64,000 nucleotides of DNA from Aedes albopictus (lineage: Eukaryota > Arthropoda > Insecta > Diptera > Culicidae), in the NCBI RefSeq assembly GCF_035046485.1, contig NC_085137.1, forward strand, positions 494,420,351-494,484,350, read 5' to 3'. How positions within the stretch are numbered: the first letter of the stretch is position 1; each line of letters starts with the position of its first letter. The notes under the pieces were generated by a model. That model had not been told where the DNA came from and made no database searches. It was given only the letters and a program-made list of their open reading frames with translations. Below are positions 46,035 through 57,109 of this stretch, piece by piece. Made by a program: the position numbers and the translations under genes.

Positions 46035-47246
46035 TTGTCTGGGTGTTCAGGTCCTTCTTCAATTTCAGCTCGTCTAGGGACCTTAGGAGAGATTTAGGGA
46101 CAACTCCAGTTGCCGAAAGGCCAACCGGAACTATACGGACGTCCTCTAGGTGCCACATCTGCTTCAACTCCTCCGCTAGGTCGTTATCTTGTCTCCGCTA
46201 CTTTGTTATCTTGTCGGAGGAAGTTTATTGGACATAATGATCCGACGGTACAGCGATGTCGCTGAGGGTTACCCGCTTCATACTTTTGTCGTAAATCACA
46301 ATATGGAGCCGGTTGGCACGAATAATGACGTCCGTAATGATCTCGCGAGCCCAGTTCAAATTTATGCAACTATTTTTCAGAACCGAGTTCGGCTGGAACT
46401 TTTAGTAGGGTACAAATCTGTCAACCAAGTTGTGAGAGCAGGCTATTGGTGTACAATCGAGGTAGGCTGATTCAGCTAACACTGAACAGCCTGCAACGCC
46501 ATACTCGATCGTTTCCCCTACTGAATTGCGCTTCCTACAGCGGTACTCAACGTCTTCGTGCAATATGTTCCGCCGATAGTTCTTCGTTGCAATTACCCGG
46601 TCCTGGATGACTGTCATGAAACCTTCTGTTTCCGACAAGAGTTCACCCCGCATCAGCCACGTGTTCGATGCCGCCTTATCGATGTGCTCGAACTCCAGTT
46701 GATGAGGGTGCGTCCCATGCAACTCCTTCTGCTTCTAGGCTACGATCATCTCGGCAACGGTCTTGATGTCGCAGTTCAGCTGGAAATCCTCCTGCGCCAG
46801 ATGCAGGGCGCTGTAACCGTGATCAGCATCACATACAGTGCGATATATTTCATGACGGTTCTGGCTTTCTACGAAATATAGCCGCAACTGCTGGATCTGA
46901 GAGACACATAGTGCCTGGATATCAGTGATGCCTCTTCCTCCTACTGCGCGAGGCAGGGTGACTATGGTAAACGCCACTTATACTACTCGTTCTAGCGCCT
47001 CGAGGTCAATCTTGGTCCACTTTACCACCCCAAAAATGTAGGTTAGCAGGGACACAGCAAACGTGTTGATCGCCTTCATCTTGTTGCCGGCTGAGCTCCT
47101 CGGAACAAAGTTAATACGATGCAAGAACTTGTTCTGAAGCAAATACCTCTAAGATGCAGGAAGCCGAGCTATTTGTACGCTTCGCCTTCAACCTCCGAAT
47201 CTCCTCCTGTTCGTTGACGTGGTAACCGCTGGCACTTCCCAGATAA
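46035..47246 (-). pseudogene. LINE reverse transcriptase C-terminal relic
   Basis: From the right on the minus strand: LGSASGYHVNEQEEIRRLKA (about 47170), then PRAVGGRGITDIQALCVSQI and DADHGYSALHLAQEDFQLNC (46977-46735), then HPHQLEFEHIDKAASNTWLM and RRNILHEDVEYRCRK (46722-46402), then QMWHLEDVRIVPVGLSATGV (46161). This is the ordered C-terminal region of a non-LTR element with a zinc-knuckle-like segment, broken by at least two frameshifts. MITE copies B and C cut it at both ends. Confidence 0.72.
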
Positions 47247-47383
47247 CCAGTAATCGTATAAGATGTCGCATAAGATGATAAAGTAGAGGCCATATGCGTA
47301 CATGCCTCCATTAAGCCGAATGTTAAATGTATGTGCATCGCCTCCATTTTAACAGCTTATTCAACATCTTATACGATCACTGG
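47247..47383. mobile_element. MITE family ATCGTATAAGATGTT, copy C
   Basis: CCAGTAATCGTATAAGATG at the left faces CATCTTATACGATCACTGG at the right, with GAGGC/GCCTCC words inside as in copies A and B. It abuts the LINE relic. Confidence 0.8.
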
Positions 47384-47459
47384 GTTGATGATCTAGGTCA
47401 TCCAAACTCTTGTGGAATTGAACCCTTCACGCTCAACAAGCATTATTTTAGTATCTATA

Positions 47460-50313
47460 TACTTTAAAAACCTTCAGGAATTCCTCCAAGAGTTTTTGCC
47501 AATAATTCTTCCAGGAATTTTTCAAGAAATTCCACGAAAATTGTTCCAGGAGTTCCTCCAAGAAATCTGCTAGAAATTCCTACAAGAATCTCTCCAGAAA
47601 TTTCTTCAAAAATTCCTTCAAGAATTCCACCAAGAATTTTACCAAGAATTTCTCCAGATATTCCGTTTAGGTATTTCTCCAAGAATTTCTCCAGGAATTC
47701 CTCTAAGACTTCTGCCAAGAAACTCTTCAAGTTTTCCTCTTGGAATTCTTCCAACATTTTTTCCAGGAATACCTCCAAAAATGTTTCTGGGAATTTCTCC
47801 AAAAATCCCTCTAGGAATTTTTCCAGAAATTCCTTAAATAATCTCTCCAGAAACCTGCAGGTTTCTTTCAAAAATTACTCCAGTGATTCATCCGAGATTA
47901 CTTTCACGCATTTCTCCAGAAATTCCTCCTGGAATTCATGAAAGAAATTTTCAAGTTCTCGCAGATATTACTTCAAGAAATTCTCCAGGAACTTTTTCAG
48001 GAATTCCTCGAAGAATTTTTCGAGGGATTTTTTAGAAATTATCCAGGGATTTCTTAAGATTTTCTTTAAGAAGTCCTCCAGAATTTTCTTCATAAATACC
48101 TTTAGGTTCCTTAAGGAAGCCTTCAGAAATTCCTCAAGAAAATACTCCTGGGCTTACTCTAAGAATTCGCCCGAGAATTCTTTCAGGGATGTCCTCAGAA
48201 ATTCCTCCAAAAAATTCTTAAGGAATTACGTCAAAAATTTATTCCTATATTACTTCAGGAACTCCTTCAGGAATAACTCCAGGAATGCCCCCAGGAGCTG
48301 CTTCGGGTATTCCTTGATAAATTCTTCTTGAAGTTCCACCAGGAAATCCTCCAGAAATTCCCCCAGAAATTACTCCGGAAATTCATTTAAAAAGTCCTCC
48401 AGGGATTCCTCTTATAATATATTCAGGAATTCCCTCACGAATTCATAGAGCAATTCCCCCAAGAAATCTGTCTAGAATTCTTCCAAGACACTCTACAGGA
48501 ATTCCTGGAAAAAAATCTTACAGGACCTTCCCCAAGAATATCACCAGGGGCCCTTCATCCAAAAAAAATCCTCCAACAATTCCTTTATGAATACGTCCAA
48601 GATTCTTCAGGAAACCTCCGGAAATCCCTCATGACAATATGTCTTAGACAACCACGGATTCCTCCGGGGATTGCTTCAGGGAAATCTTCACGAATTGTTC
48701 CACGACATCTCCCATGAATTCCTCCATGAATTTCTCCAGGAATTACTCATAGAATTTCTCCAGGAGTTACTCCAAGAATTTTTCGAGAAATTACTCCGCG
48801 AATTTCACCAGGAATTACTCCAAGAATTCTGATAAGAATTCCTCCAAGCATCTTCCAAAAATTTCTCCAAAAATTCTTTCAGGAATTTTTTTAAGAATAT
48901 CTCCAGATATGTTTGGGGGTTATGGCTTTTAGTTTTTGGAGTAATAACTCAAAAACGGATTCTTAAGTTTTCATCCAGATATTCCTCCAAAACTTCTGCT
49001 AAGAATTACACCAAGAATCTGTTCAGGAATTTCTCCAGAAATTCGTTCACGAATTCCGACAGCAACTCTAATAAGAATTTATCCAAGACCAGATCCAATA
49101 CTGCTGTCAAAAGTTCCTCCAAGAATCCCTAAAGGAATTCGGCCAGGATTTCGTTTATAAATTCTTCTAAGAATACGTACAGGTTTTTTTAAATAAATAC
49201 CGCCTGAAATTCTTTCAGGAAATCTTTCAGAAATTCCTCCAGAAATGCCTACAGGAATCCCCCAGATACTCCTTCAAGACACCCGCCAAGAATTTTTCCA
49301 ACAATCCCTTCCAGAATTCTCTTCCATGAATTCCTTCAGGAATACCTCCAAGACTTCTTGCAAGAAATTCACCAAGAATCTGTCTAGAAATTTCTCCAGG
49401 AATTCCTTTAGGAATTTTTTCAGGTATATCTCCAAGAATCCCTACAAGAATAATTCCAGGAATTGCTTCAAGAATTTCTTGAAAAAAATCTAGAGGAACT
49501 TCTGGAGTACTTTCTGGAAGAATTCATGTATTAATTTGTGAAGGAATTTTTGAATAATTTCCTGGGGGAATTCTTAGAGGACTTCCCGAAGGATTTCCAT
49601 GAGTAATTTCTGGAGGTATTTTTGAAGTTTTTTTTATTATTATTATTTAATGAAGTATTTGCTGTAACAATTCATGGAGTAGTTCTTGGAGGAATAGTTA
49701 AAACAATGTCTGGAGAAATTCACGCAAGAAATTCCTAAAGTATTTCCTGGAACAATTTCTGGTGTTATTCATGGAGAATTTCCTGGAATAATTTTTGGAG
49801 TAATTTCTAGAGTATTTCCTGGAGGAATTTCTGGAGAAAATTTCTGGAGGAATTTGTGGAAGAATTTCTGGAGGAATTCCTGGAGGTATTTCTGGAGGAA
49901 TCCCTGGATTGGTTGTTGGAGGAATCTTGGATGAATTCCTGAAGGAGTTCTGGAGGAATACCTGAATGAATTCCTGGATGAGTCCATGGAAGAATTCGTG
50001 AAGTAATTCCTGGAGTCAATCCTGAAACAATTCCTGAAGGAATCTGTTAAGGAATCCCTTTAGTGGGGGTGAAATCCTGGAGAAATCCCTCGAAAAACTT
50101 TGAATTCTTGGGAAATTTACCTGGAGGAGCTTTCAGAGAACTCCTGGAGAAATCCTTGGGTAACATCGAGGAATTTTCCGGAGGAATTCGCGAGGAACTT
50201 CCGGATTAATTCCCGAGGAACTCTTGCAGGATTTCCGAAAGATTCTTGAAGAAATTCCTGAAAACTCCTGAAGGAATTCCAGCATAGCTCCAGCAGGAAT
50301 TTCCGAGAAACTG
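47460..50313. repeat. 12-bp satellite array 5 with mid-array inversion
   Basis: Units TTCCTCCAGGAA-like run from 47460 to about 49490. They then switch to the opposite sense (GGAATTTCTGGA, about 49500-50310) around AAGAATTTCTTGAAAAAAAT. A short unrelated insert lies at about 48910-48965 and an ATT run near 49635. Traces continue at 52385-52445 beyond the next element. No gene. Confidence 0.8.
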
Positions 50314-51732
50314 CCCAAGTAACACAACTTGTTGTATATGTGTTTAAAATTCACTATTCATACAAAGTCGCATGATTTTTTCGTGTATTATCAACTTAAT
50401 ATCAAACACTTATATAATCAAAACAGCGCAAAAAATTACGGCTTATAAAACATCTTGTAGGTTATATAAGATGTATTCCAATACACATTTTGAACTAAAA
50501 TGGTACGTCCCCACCTTCTCTTGAAAATTTATTAGTTGTAATCAAGTTGTTTATCAATTATAAGATCATGCAGAATACGAATATACTGCAATCACACTCA
50601 TTGGTTGAAGTTAAGCTTTGTTCTGGTGATATAACCTACATAAAACATTTATGGTACATGACTATCTCAATTTTTATGAAGAAGATTTTTGGACGTTAAA
50701 TAGCTTGGAAAATACATTTATATAACAAGCTCTTCAGATACTCGACTAAACACTGTTTATACTGACAAAAAGAAAAGCGTCAACAAAAATATTTATTTTA
50801 CTAGATACAGCAAGCTTCAACAGCATAAGAATTGCTTCTAATGATGAAGTCCATTATTTTTACATATTCGAATAACAAACTTTACAATGGATTTTGCTCA
50901 GTGGGGTGCTATGCTGTTTGATCTGCGCTTCATGATTTATCGTGAAACATTCACTTTTACTCATCCATAACTCATGCGCCTCTGAAATAAGCTAAAAATG
51001 TAGCATAAACCAGTCATGTAATGCAGTTTTGTGAGATTTGTTTCATATATTTACACAAAAAAAGCAATATGGTAGACAACCCATGAAGCCCAGAGTGCCG
51101 TACAAAAATATTGAACCATTAACAATTTCTATAAACACCAAAACTGCGTGCATGATTAATTATTGTCTGATTATTGCGCAATCAAATCAATGGAATTGTT
51201 AACTAATCACAACTGCTAGTTTTTGTATTGTAATAAGAAAACAAAGTATATGGGAATGCTTTTAATTAATTATTTGTGTACTAATATTTTTCTTCGGAAC
51301 TGTAAACATTATTTTTATCTAATGAGAAATAGGATACATTTTTGTGATCTTCTAATAGATTCAGCAGACTGTTGAAATCACCATTTAATTACATTTATCG
51401 AGCAACAGATACAACAGATTTTATAACGATTTATTTTAACGTTTTGAATACATCTAGATAACGTTTATTCAACAAACTCATTTGTTACTTATAATTTAGT
51501 TTTATGATAGTTATCCAAGCGCCAAAATAACTGAATTACAACTTGTTGCTTGCCTTGTTTACGTCTGTCAAAATGTCAAATATTCTCAATAGTAAACACA
51601 AATAACAGGCAGAGGTTTGTCATTGTTTTGCAGTTCTCGCGTAAATCGTCTGTTTAATTTTATCAGAGTTCGGAATAAGCGCACCAGATCCTTGCCGGGA
51701 AGTGTTTACTCTGTTTTGGACTGGACGTTAAA

Positions 51733-51780
51733 ATGAAAAACGGAGGCTGCTCGGTGAACGCCATACCGGGAAATTGTCGA
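51733..51780 (+). CDS. Possible orphan first exon
   Basis: ATG in a good context (GTTAAAATGAAA) opens 16 codons (MKNGGCSVNAIPGNCR) ending precisely at a consensus donor, GTAAGT. The stretch 51600-51790 is GC-richer than its flanks, like a 5' exon. No continuation exon was found, so it may be a captured gene piece, a decayed element gene or chance. Confidence 0.25.
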
Positions 51781-52229
51781 GTAAGTGAAACCGTCTGACT
51801 CGACTGCTACACCGCTGCTTGCAATAGGTCTCATCAGATATTTTCTGGGCGCTCAGCTGAGAATCACGCGAACGGTCTCGTTTTAATTCTACCGGAGCTC
51901 GATCCTACCCGTGATTAGTTGGTAGTGAGCGTTGATTAGCTTTAGTGATGACATTTTGAGGGAACCATTGAGGTAGACATCGCAGAAGAAAATCACAAAT
52001 CATTTGCCGCAAAGATGCCATGATAATCACAAAATATAATAAAGCAAAAAGGTAAACATTGGATGTCGTTTTGACGAGATGGTTATTAGTTGTGGATGCT
52101 CTATAAATGTTTTATATTTGTAGAATCATTGCATTTCAAATATGATAAAGCCAATTGCACTCTGTTGAATTGTGTTTATCAGCCAACACAAATATTACTC
52201 AATTATTACATAATATGTTGTGTGATACG

Positions 52230-52306
52230 CTGCCGTTCTACGCCTGATTGTCCCATGTTATATGGGAATCCCATATAACATGGGACAATTATGCGTAGAA
52301 CGGTAG
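52230..52306. repeat. 38-bp-arm hairpin
   Basis: CCGTTCTACGC and TTGTCCCATGTTATATGGGA pair with their inverse around 52268 with only a few mismatches. Confidence 0.7.
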
Positions 52307-52448
52307 TACGCTTATAAGGCTTTTATAAACCATCTTTTGAAACTGAAATTTTCAAAGATGTTTTCTGTGTTACTTGGGTGCCTCATGGACTCATGGACTC
52401 ATGGAGCAATTTCCGAGACATGCCTGGAAGAATTCTCGGGTAATCTCC

Positions 52449-53440
52449 GATACTTCAAAATGCCATAATGTTCATTTGCATGCCAGTGGATACACAAATA
52501 TTATGAGATACAACAGAAAACATCGTGAATGAATTACATCGATAAAGTAAAGAGATACAAGAATAAAGCTTGTATAGCTTGAAGGTCCTAATTTCAGAAT
52601 AGTTTGGATGACCTAGACCACGAAGAGAATGTTTTTAAGTTATCAGAATTGCACTACGAGGCTCTACAAGTAGCGTAGATTAGATTCAGCGAGCATTCGC
52701 TACAATGAAAATATCCTAAAATTTACAGATATTGCGACCGATACTTCAAACAAAAAAAAATGGTTCCATTTGTCACTGGACACCCAAATAGCAACGTATA
52801 GAAATACTCGCAATATTATTATACTCGCAACAGACACAATCGTGAAAGAATTATGCCGATAGAGTGAAGAGAAACAAGAGTAGAGCCTGTAGTCCTTGAA
52901 GGTTCTAATTCCAGAATAGTTTGGAAAGCCTGGAATATCCCATAAATGTGCCAAAACCATTTGAGTTTTGCACTGAGGCTGCATTAGCAGTATAGACTAC
53001 ATTCCCCGAATATTTTTTTTTACAATTAAAGCATGATACAGTATGTAGATATCGTAACCCAAACTTTAAAGTGTATTGGGTGCCATTTGTATTTCACGGA
53101 ATGTCCAACTACCACAATATCGAGTTGCTCATAGAATTGCGAGGTCTAATGGACATCAACGTGACTAGATTTCTTGAACAGGCTGAACACAAAAGATGGT
53201 AGATGTTGTAGATCTTTAAAAAAATGTATTCCAGAGTAATTTGGATAACCTAGATCACCCAATAGAATTTTCTAAAGGTACTTTGAGGCTTTTTGAGTAC
53301 CGTAGACTATGTTCTGTGATCATTCATCGTATACAAAATTTGGTTTAAAATGTAGCCTTTGTGACACAAATTTCGGAGTACTTTGGAGGCCTTAGGAGCT
53401 CTGGGATCAAAACTTAAGCAGACTATGGTGGGTAGTTAAT
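52449..53440 (+). repeat. Tandem repeat of about 290-320 bp, three diverged copies
   Basis: CCAGAATAGTTTGGA(T/A)(G/A)-like text followed by CCT(A/G)GA recurs near 52594, 52911 and 53229. CGATACTTCAAA occurs at 52448 and 52737. TAGACTA(T/C)(A/G)TTC-like endings also recur. Copies are strongly diverged. No coding sense is seen. Confidence 0.6.
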
Positions 53441-53903
53441 TACTACTAGTAATACATTGCATTTCAAGGATCAGTGAAAACTATCGATGATTAGCTAAAA
53501 GATGAAATTTGGACAAACACATGTAGAATTTATGAAAAATACAAAACAGCCACGTATTTTCATCTACCAGAAAAAGAGGGGAGTTTTCATGCATTTCTTA
53601 GCACAAATATTCCCCCATTGACTATAAAAAAGATTCCAGGGTAAAATGTTTTAAAGCAAAGAAGATATTTCATTTCTACCAAAATAAGATCGTCCCGGGT
53701 GTTTACGGATTAAGGTTAACCTTCCGTCCCACGACTTTGATCGACTATTCCTATGTCAAGAAAGCGTTTCCAAAGAGTTGGCCGTTGTGTTCATCTAATG
53801 ACATTGCAATCATATCTTAACAACTATTGCATCATATTCGTCTAATTCCTTTTGGCTCGATTGCATAAAGCAGCCATTGGAACGACCATCTTACAGTTGT
53901 ATA

Positions 53904-54398
53904 GGGTACGAGCACCGGTTTTGACCAGTCTAAGGGAAATCATTTTTATAAAAATAGTCAATAATCCTATGAAAACTACCAATGTGTCAAATGAAAGGTT
54001 TCAATCTATATTTTGAAGATTTTTAAGGAAAAATACAGAAATCGATCTAATACTTCATTTTTGCATTAAAAGTGGCACAGGCCAAAATAGAAGCACAGCA
54101 TCAGTGTTGGCCATATTCTCAATTTTGATTTCTATTTTGGCCAATCACGTGTATTTCATATGGGAGTGGCCAAACTAGAAGCACCCTGGCCAAAATAGAT
54201 GTATGGGAGCTGATTTTTTAAGAAAAGTTATTTTTTCTACCATTTTTTAATAAAAATCTATGGCTTTCACAGCTGTAATAATCATATTATATTAGGTTCT
54301 ACTCGTGATAAATAAATTTATTCCAATTTGGATCGCAACAAGCTGAATAACGCACTATGGCCAAAACGCCTGATTGGCGAAAACTGAAGCTTCTACCC
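53904..54398 (-). mobile_element. MITE family GGGTAGAAGCTT, copy 2
   Basis: This is the reverse-oriented relative of 43817-44158, longer by an internal TTTTGGCCA-rich block (about 54090-54200). TA is at 53902-53903 and 54399-54400. It lies 87 bases upstream of channel exon 6. Confidence 0.78.
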
Positions 54399-54485
54399 TA
54401 CGTGTAAACTTCTCAGCATTTTTGATATCGTTCAATGATCGCTGAAAAACGTAAGATAATAAATTAATTTACTCCTATCTCCCAG

Positions 54486-54638
54486 ACAAATATAGCGTAA
54501 GAGAAATGCGCTTCCGTTGGAAAAACGACAACGGCCTGACGTTCCCGAAAGATTTCGGAGATGGGTTCTTCCGACTGCCAAAGTACGTCGTATCATTCTA
54601 CACCGAGCAGAATCCACAAACGATTCACTACGGTGAAG
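54486..54638 (+). CDS. Channel exon 6 (extracellular domain, loops F and C)
   Basis: The acceptor TATCTCCCAG completes a tyrosine codon split across the 12.3-kb intron. Residues 173-222 contain REMRFRWKNDNGL and RLPKYVVSFYTEQ. No cysteine occurs in the loop C region, so the second disulfide of GlyR/GluCl/HisCl subunits is absent. The donor is GAAG/GTAAAT. Confidence 0.93.
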
Positions 54639-54702
54639 GTAAATTTTGCTCTGAGCTTCTTCCCATTTCCCCAACTGATTATCTTTCTCTGGCCACCCAC
54701 AG

Positions 54703-54941
54703 ATAACCACAGTTCCGCCCGGCTGGAGATAACACTGTCGCGCGAAGTCAAGAGCTACCTGCTGGAAAACTACCTTCCCTCGACACTGTTCGTGTCCATG
54801 TCCTGGGGATCGTTCGTCGTCGTTCCGGAAATCGTTCCGGGTCGAATGGTCCTGCTGGTGACGACACTCCTCTCCCTAATCACCATGTTCGACACGGTTC
54901 GGAACAATTCGCCGGATGCACTGGAGCTCAAATGTCTGGAG
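54703..54941 (+). CDS. Channel exon 7 (pre-M1, M1 and M2 pore helix)
   Basis: Residues 223-302 carry RLEITLSRE, M1 (about 241-263, YLLENYLPSTLFVSMSWGSF), the PGR turn (268-270) and M2 (about 271-288, MVLLVTTLLSLITMF). The usual anion-channel PAR is PGR here, and the M2 sequence differs from the TTLLTM-type pore of GABA, glycine and glutamate channels. The donor is GAG/GTGAAA. Confidence 0.95.
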
Positions 54942-55011
54942 GTGAAATGGAATTAATCATCGTTTATGGCATTTGGGTGATTCATTCCTGTCTTTTTTAT
55001 GCTGCTTCTAG

Positions 55012-55194
55012 GTGTGGCTGATATCCTGTACACTGTTCGTGTTTTTCGCGCTCATGGAGTATTTTATAGTACTGTTCGGCATTCGGTACGATAAACACTG
55101 GCGAGTGGCAACCAAGGCCCATCATGTGCAGGTCGCACCCCCGGTGCAAATCCAATCGACGTTGTCACTTTCGCCGAACACCGTCGAGACACCG
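55012..55194 (+). CDS. Channel exon 8 (M3 and start of intracellular loop)
   Basis: The acceptor is GCTTCTAG. Residues 303-363 give M3 (WLISCTLFVFFALMEYFIVL, about 304-323), then GIRYDKHW and the cytoplasmic loop. The donor is CCG/GTAGGT. Confidence 0.94.
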
Positions 55195-55267
55195 GTAGGT
55201 CATTTGACAATGCATATTCTCACGGGGGAAACGTTTATTGCCATCACTGATGCACTTTCATTTGCAG

Positions 55268-55446
55268 ATGAACTCCAGTCATGCTCCGCAGCGCGAAAAT
55301 GGCCTGGAAAGCACCGGACTCAAGGTGACGGGAACGAACAAGGTGCAACCGCAGGAGGCCGATTCATCCAAGGTCAGCTCGATAGGGAACCTGTCGGGCA
55401 ATTTCCAAACCACTCAACACGTGACTTCCGTTATGACCAGAAGGCG
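55268..55446 (+). CDS. Channel exon 9 (M3-M4 cytoplasmic loop)
   Basis: The acceptor TTTGCAG precedes residues 364-422, which are polar, low in hydrophobics and rich in S, T, Q and N, as usual for the poorly conserved M3-M4 loop. The donor GGCG/GTAAGA leaves two bases completed by exon 10 as arginine. Confidence 0.9.
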
Positions 55447-55520
55447 GTAAGATTTACATTGCAAAGCGATTCTTCCAAGAACTCTTCAAGTGATCCCTAA
55501 CACGATCTCAGTGTTCACAG

Positions 55521-55680
55521 CTTCCGCAACGTGGCCGACGTGGCGCTGATGTATGCCGGCTCTCAACGGGGCCGGTTGGACCAAATCTCGCTCATTATCT
55601 TCCCGCTGAGCTTTCTCATCTTCACAATCGCCTACTGGACAATGTACATTAGCGAATCCAATCATCGGAAGAAGATGTAG
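55521..55680 (+). CDS. Channel exon 10 (M4 and stop)
   Basis: The acceptor is GTGTTCACAG. Residues 424-475 read FRNVADVALMYAG and then M4 (about 445-466, ISLIIFPLSFLIFTIAYWTM), ending SNHRKKM with stop TAG at 55678-55680. Confidence 0.95.
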
Positions 55681-56282
55681 TAACTGATGCTTTTCCACAC
55701 CGTCCAATCAGTTTTGTACCATCAGTATACTTAAACGAGTCTTGTTCAGTAGTTGACTAGTCCATATTTATCGTAGGTTAGAAAAGATCTTTGAATGCAA
55801 TTCAAGAACGCATGATGAATCAACAAAACAACATATCGTTATATGCAATCGACTTTGCCTTCAAAAGTATTTTTCCTCTAGTCAAATTGCTTTCAATAAG
55901 AGACAAAACCAAAAAAAAAACAATGTACACCAAACAATGAAACAATTGCCTTTACCATTGTACAGCATTCTCATCTAGTGATATAGTTAACTCCGCCGAG
56001 GAGACTATTGTTTTAGTTAGATATGTTAAGTTTCGCCTCATTATTCCAATTTTAAAATCGTTGATAAGTATTTTATTAAAATTATATTCTAAGATTAAGG
56101 ATATTCCACCGTCAGTGAATGACTGACCGTTTGAAGAATTTCCTGCGAGATCGCATGTGCTCGCACTTAGTCTGGCTAATAGGAATTGTACTAAAAGTTC
56201 GGAACAAAATTCGTTTCGAATATCAAACAATCGCAAAAGAATCCCATCATAAACTCCTATAGATATAAGCTAACAGTATACG

Positions 56283-56288
56283 AATAAA
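56283..56288 (+). terminator. Candidate polyadenylation signal of the channel gene
   Basis: AATAAA lies 603 bases after the channel stop, directly against the MITE that starts at 56289. The 3' UTR between them (55681-56282) is AT-rich without other features. Confidence 0.4.
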
Positions 56289-56470
56289 TGTAATCAGTTT
56301 TGTACCTTTTAATTCTTCCCTCTTATGCTTATCTTTTGACATACGCCTATTAAGATCGCCACAATCTATAGCGGATAACTGACACTGAGGAAGACTAGGC
56401 AGTCGAAACACGCATATCTGTCAAAGGATAAGCTTAGACGGCGGAATTAAAAGGTACAAAGATGATTACA
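56289..56470. mobile_element. 182-bp fold-back MITE
   Basis: TGTAATCA, TTTGTACCTTTTAATTC and GCTTATC followed by TTTGACA at the left are mirrored at the right with about 80 percent match over some 52 bases. CGAATAA occurs just outside both ends (56281 and 56477). Confidence 0.68.
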
Positions 56471-56974
56471 CTCACTCGAATAAGGTATTCTGCTTAGAGG
56501 GTTCAAAAAGTTGGTACAAGAAGCCTCCAATCGAAATTAAGAAATTATGAGCGTGATCGTTTTGTTTACTCGAAGAGATTCAACGCCCTACAGTGGCATA
56601 CTTGGTCGATTCCTGCTTCAGTTGGATGAAACTTTTCGTCACACGGAAAGTTCTCCACTTGGGCACTAGGTGTTCTGTGTGTTTTCCGTAGTCTGCCTTT
56701 GGCTGATCTCGATGTGAATTGTGTAAGCACTAACGAACGATAAGCCAAATGACTTGAAGGATGAGACCTATTAGAGCCTTAATAAAGCCTACAAAGAATG
56801 CCCAATACAAGATGTTAAAATAATCATCATTAATCGGAGATGCAAATGCGCAAATTCGTAGAGAAAATTTCTTTCGACCTGAGCAGATGAGAAACGTGGT
56901 CAGAAACGCAACAGCAAGTGAGTGTAATTGCTGATACACAGGAAAGCATGAATTCGACCAATATGCAGAGGTTT

Positions 56975-57107
56975 TATGCAACCATCAGTTGTGCACAGCA
57001 CAAGATTGCGCCAGTTCCCACCATGTGCAATGAGCGGGAAGGGAATTTGCTGGCAGTCAGATGGGGGGTGCTCACTTCGAAGATTTGTTGAATGGTTACA
57101 ACGAAGG
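56975..57107 (+). pseudogene. RTE-like LINE scrap
   Basis: PTMCNEREGNLLA, then GAHFEDLLNGYNE-like text across a frame change, matches the segment preceding the RTE reverse transcriptase, also present in the relic at 35248-36540. The MITE at 57110 cuts it. Confidence 0.5.
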
Positions 57108-57109
57108 TA

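Larger units (their letters stand above)
50314..52378. mobile_element. 2.07-kb CCCAAGTAACAC TIR element
   Basis: CCCAAGTAACAC and its exact inverse mark the ends, and satellite lies on both sides, so it interrupts array 5. No clear target duplication or transposase is seen. It holds the hairpin at 52230 and a small exon-like segment at 51733. Confidence 0.55.
11585..55680 (+). other. Cys-loop ligand-gated ion channel locus (10 coding exons)
   Basis: Coding exons are 11585-11607, 18607-18710, 41605-41672, 41766-42001, 42067-42149, 54486-54638, 54703-54941, 55012-55194, 55268-55446 and 55521-55680. All junctions are GT/AG and phases match. The coding total is 1428 nt, giving 475 residues plus stop, normal for the family. 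The protein is an insect Cys-loop subunit of the plasma membrane, acting as part of a pentamer. It has a single Cys-loop pair (151/165) and no vicinal or second Cys pair in loop C. PGR (268-270) before M2 resembles the PAR of anion channels. It may belong with the insect orphan subunits (CG12344-like or the CG7589/CG6927/pHCl-2 group); the subgroup is unsure. The start exon is the least certain part. Confidence 0.85.

Noticed and set aside
47464..47871. 135-codon EEFLEKFL coiled-coil-like frame
   Set aside because: Array 5 satellite in another frame; the coiled-coil look follows from the repeat unit.
52090..52278. 62-codon frame as second exon for the 51733 segment
   Set aside because: The phase and acceptor do not join convincingly, and the frame runs into a palindrome.
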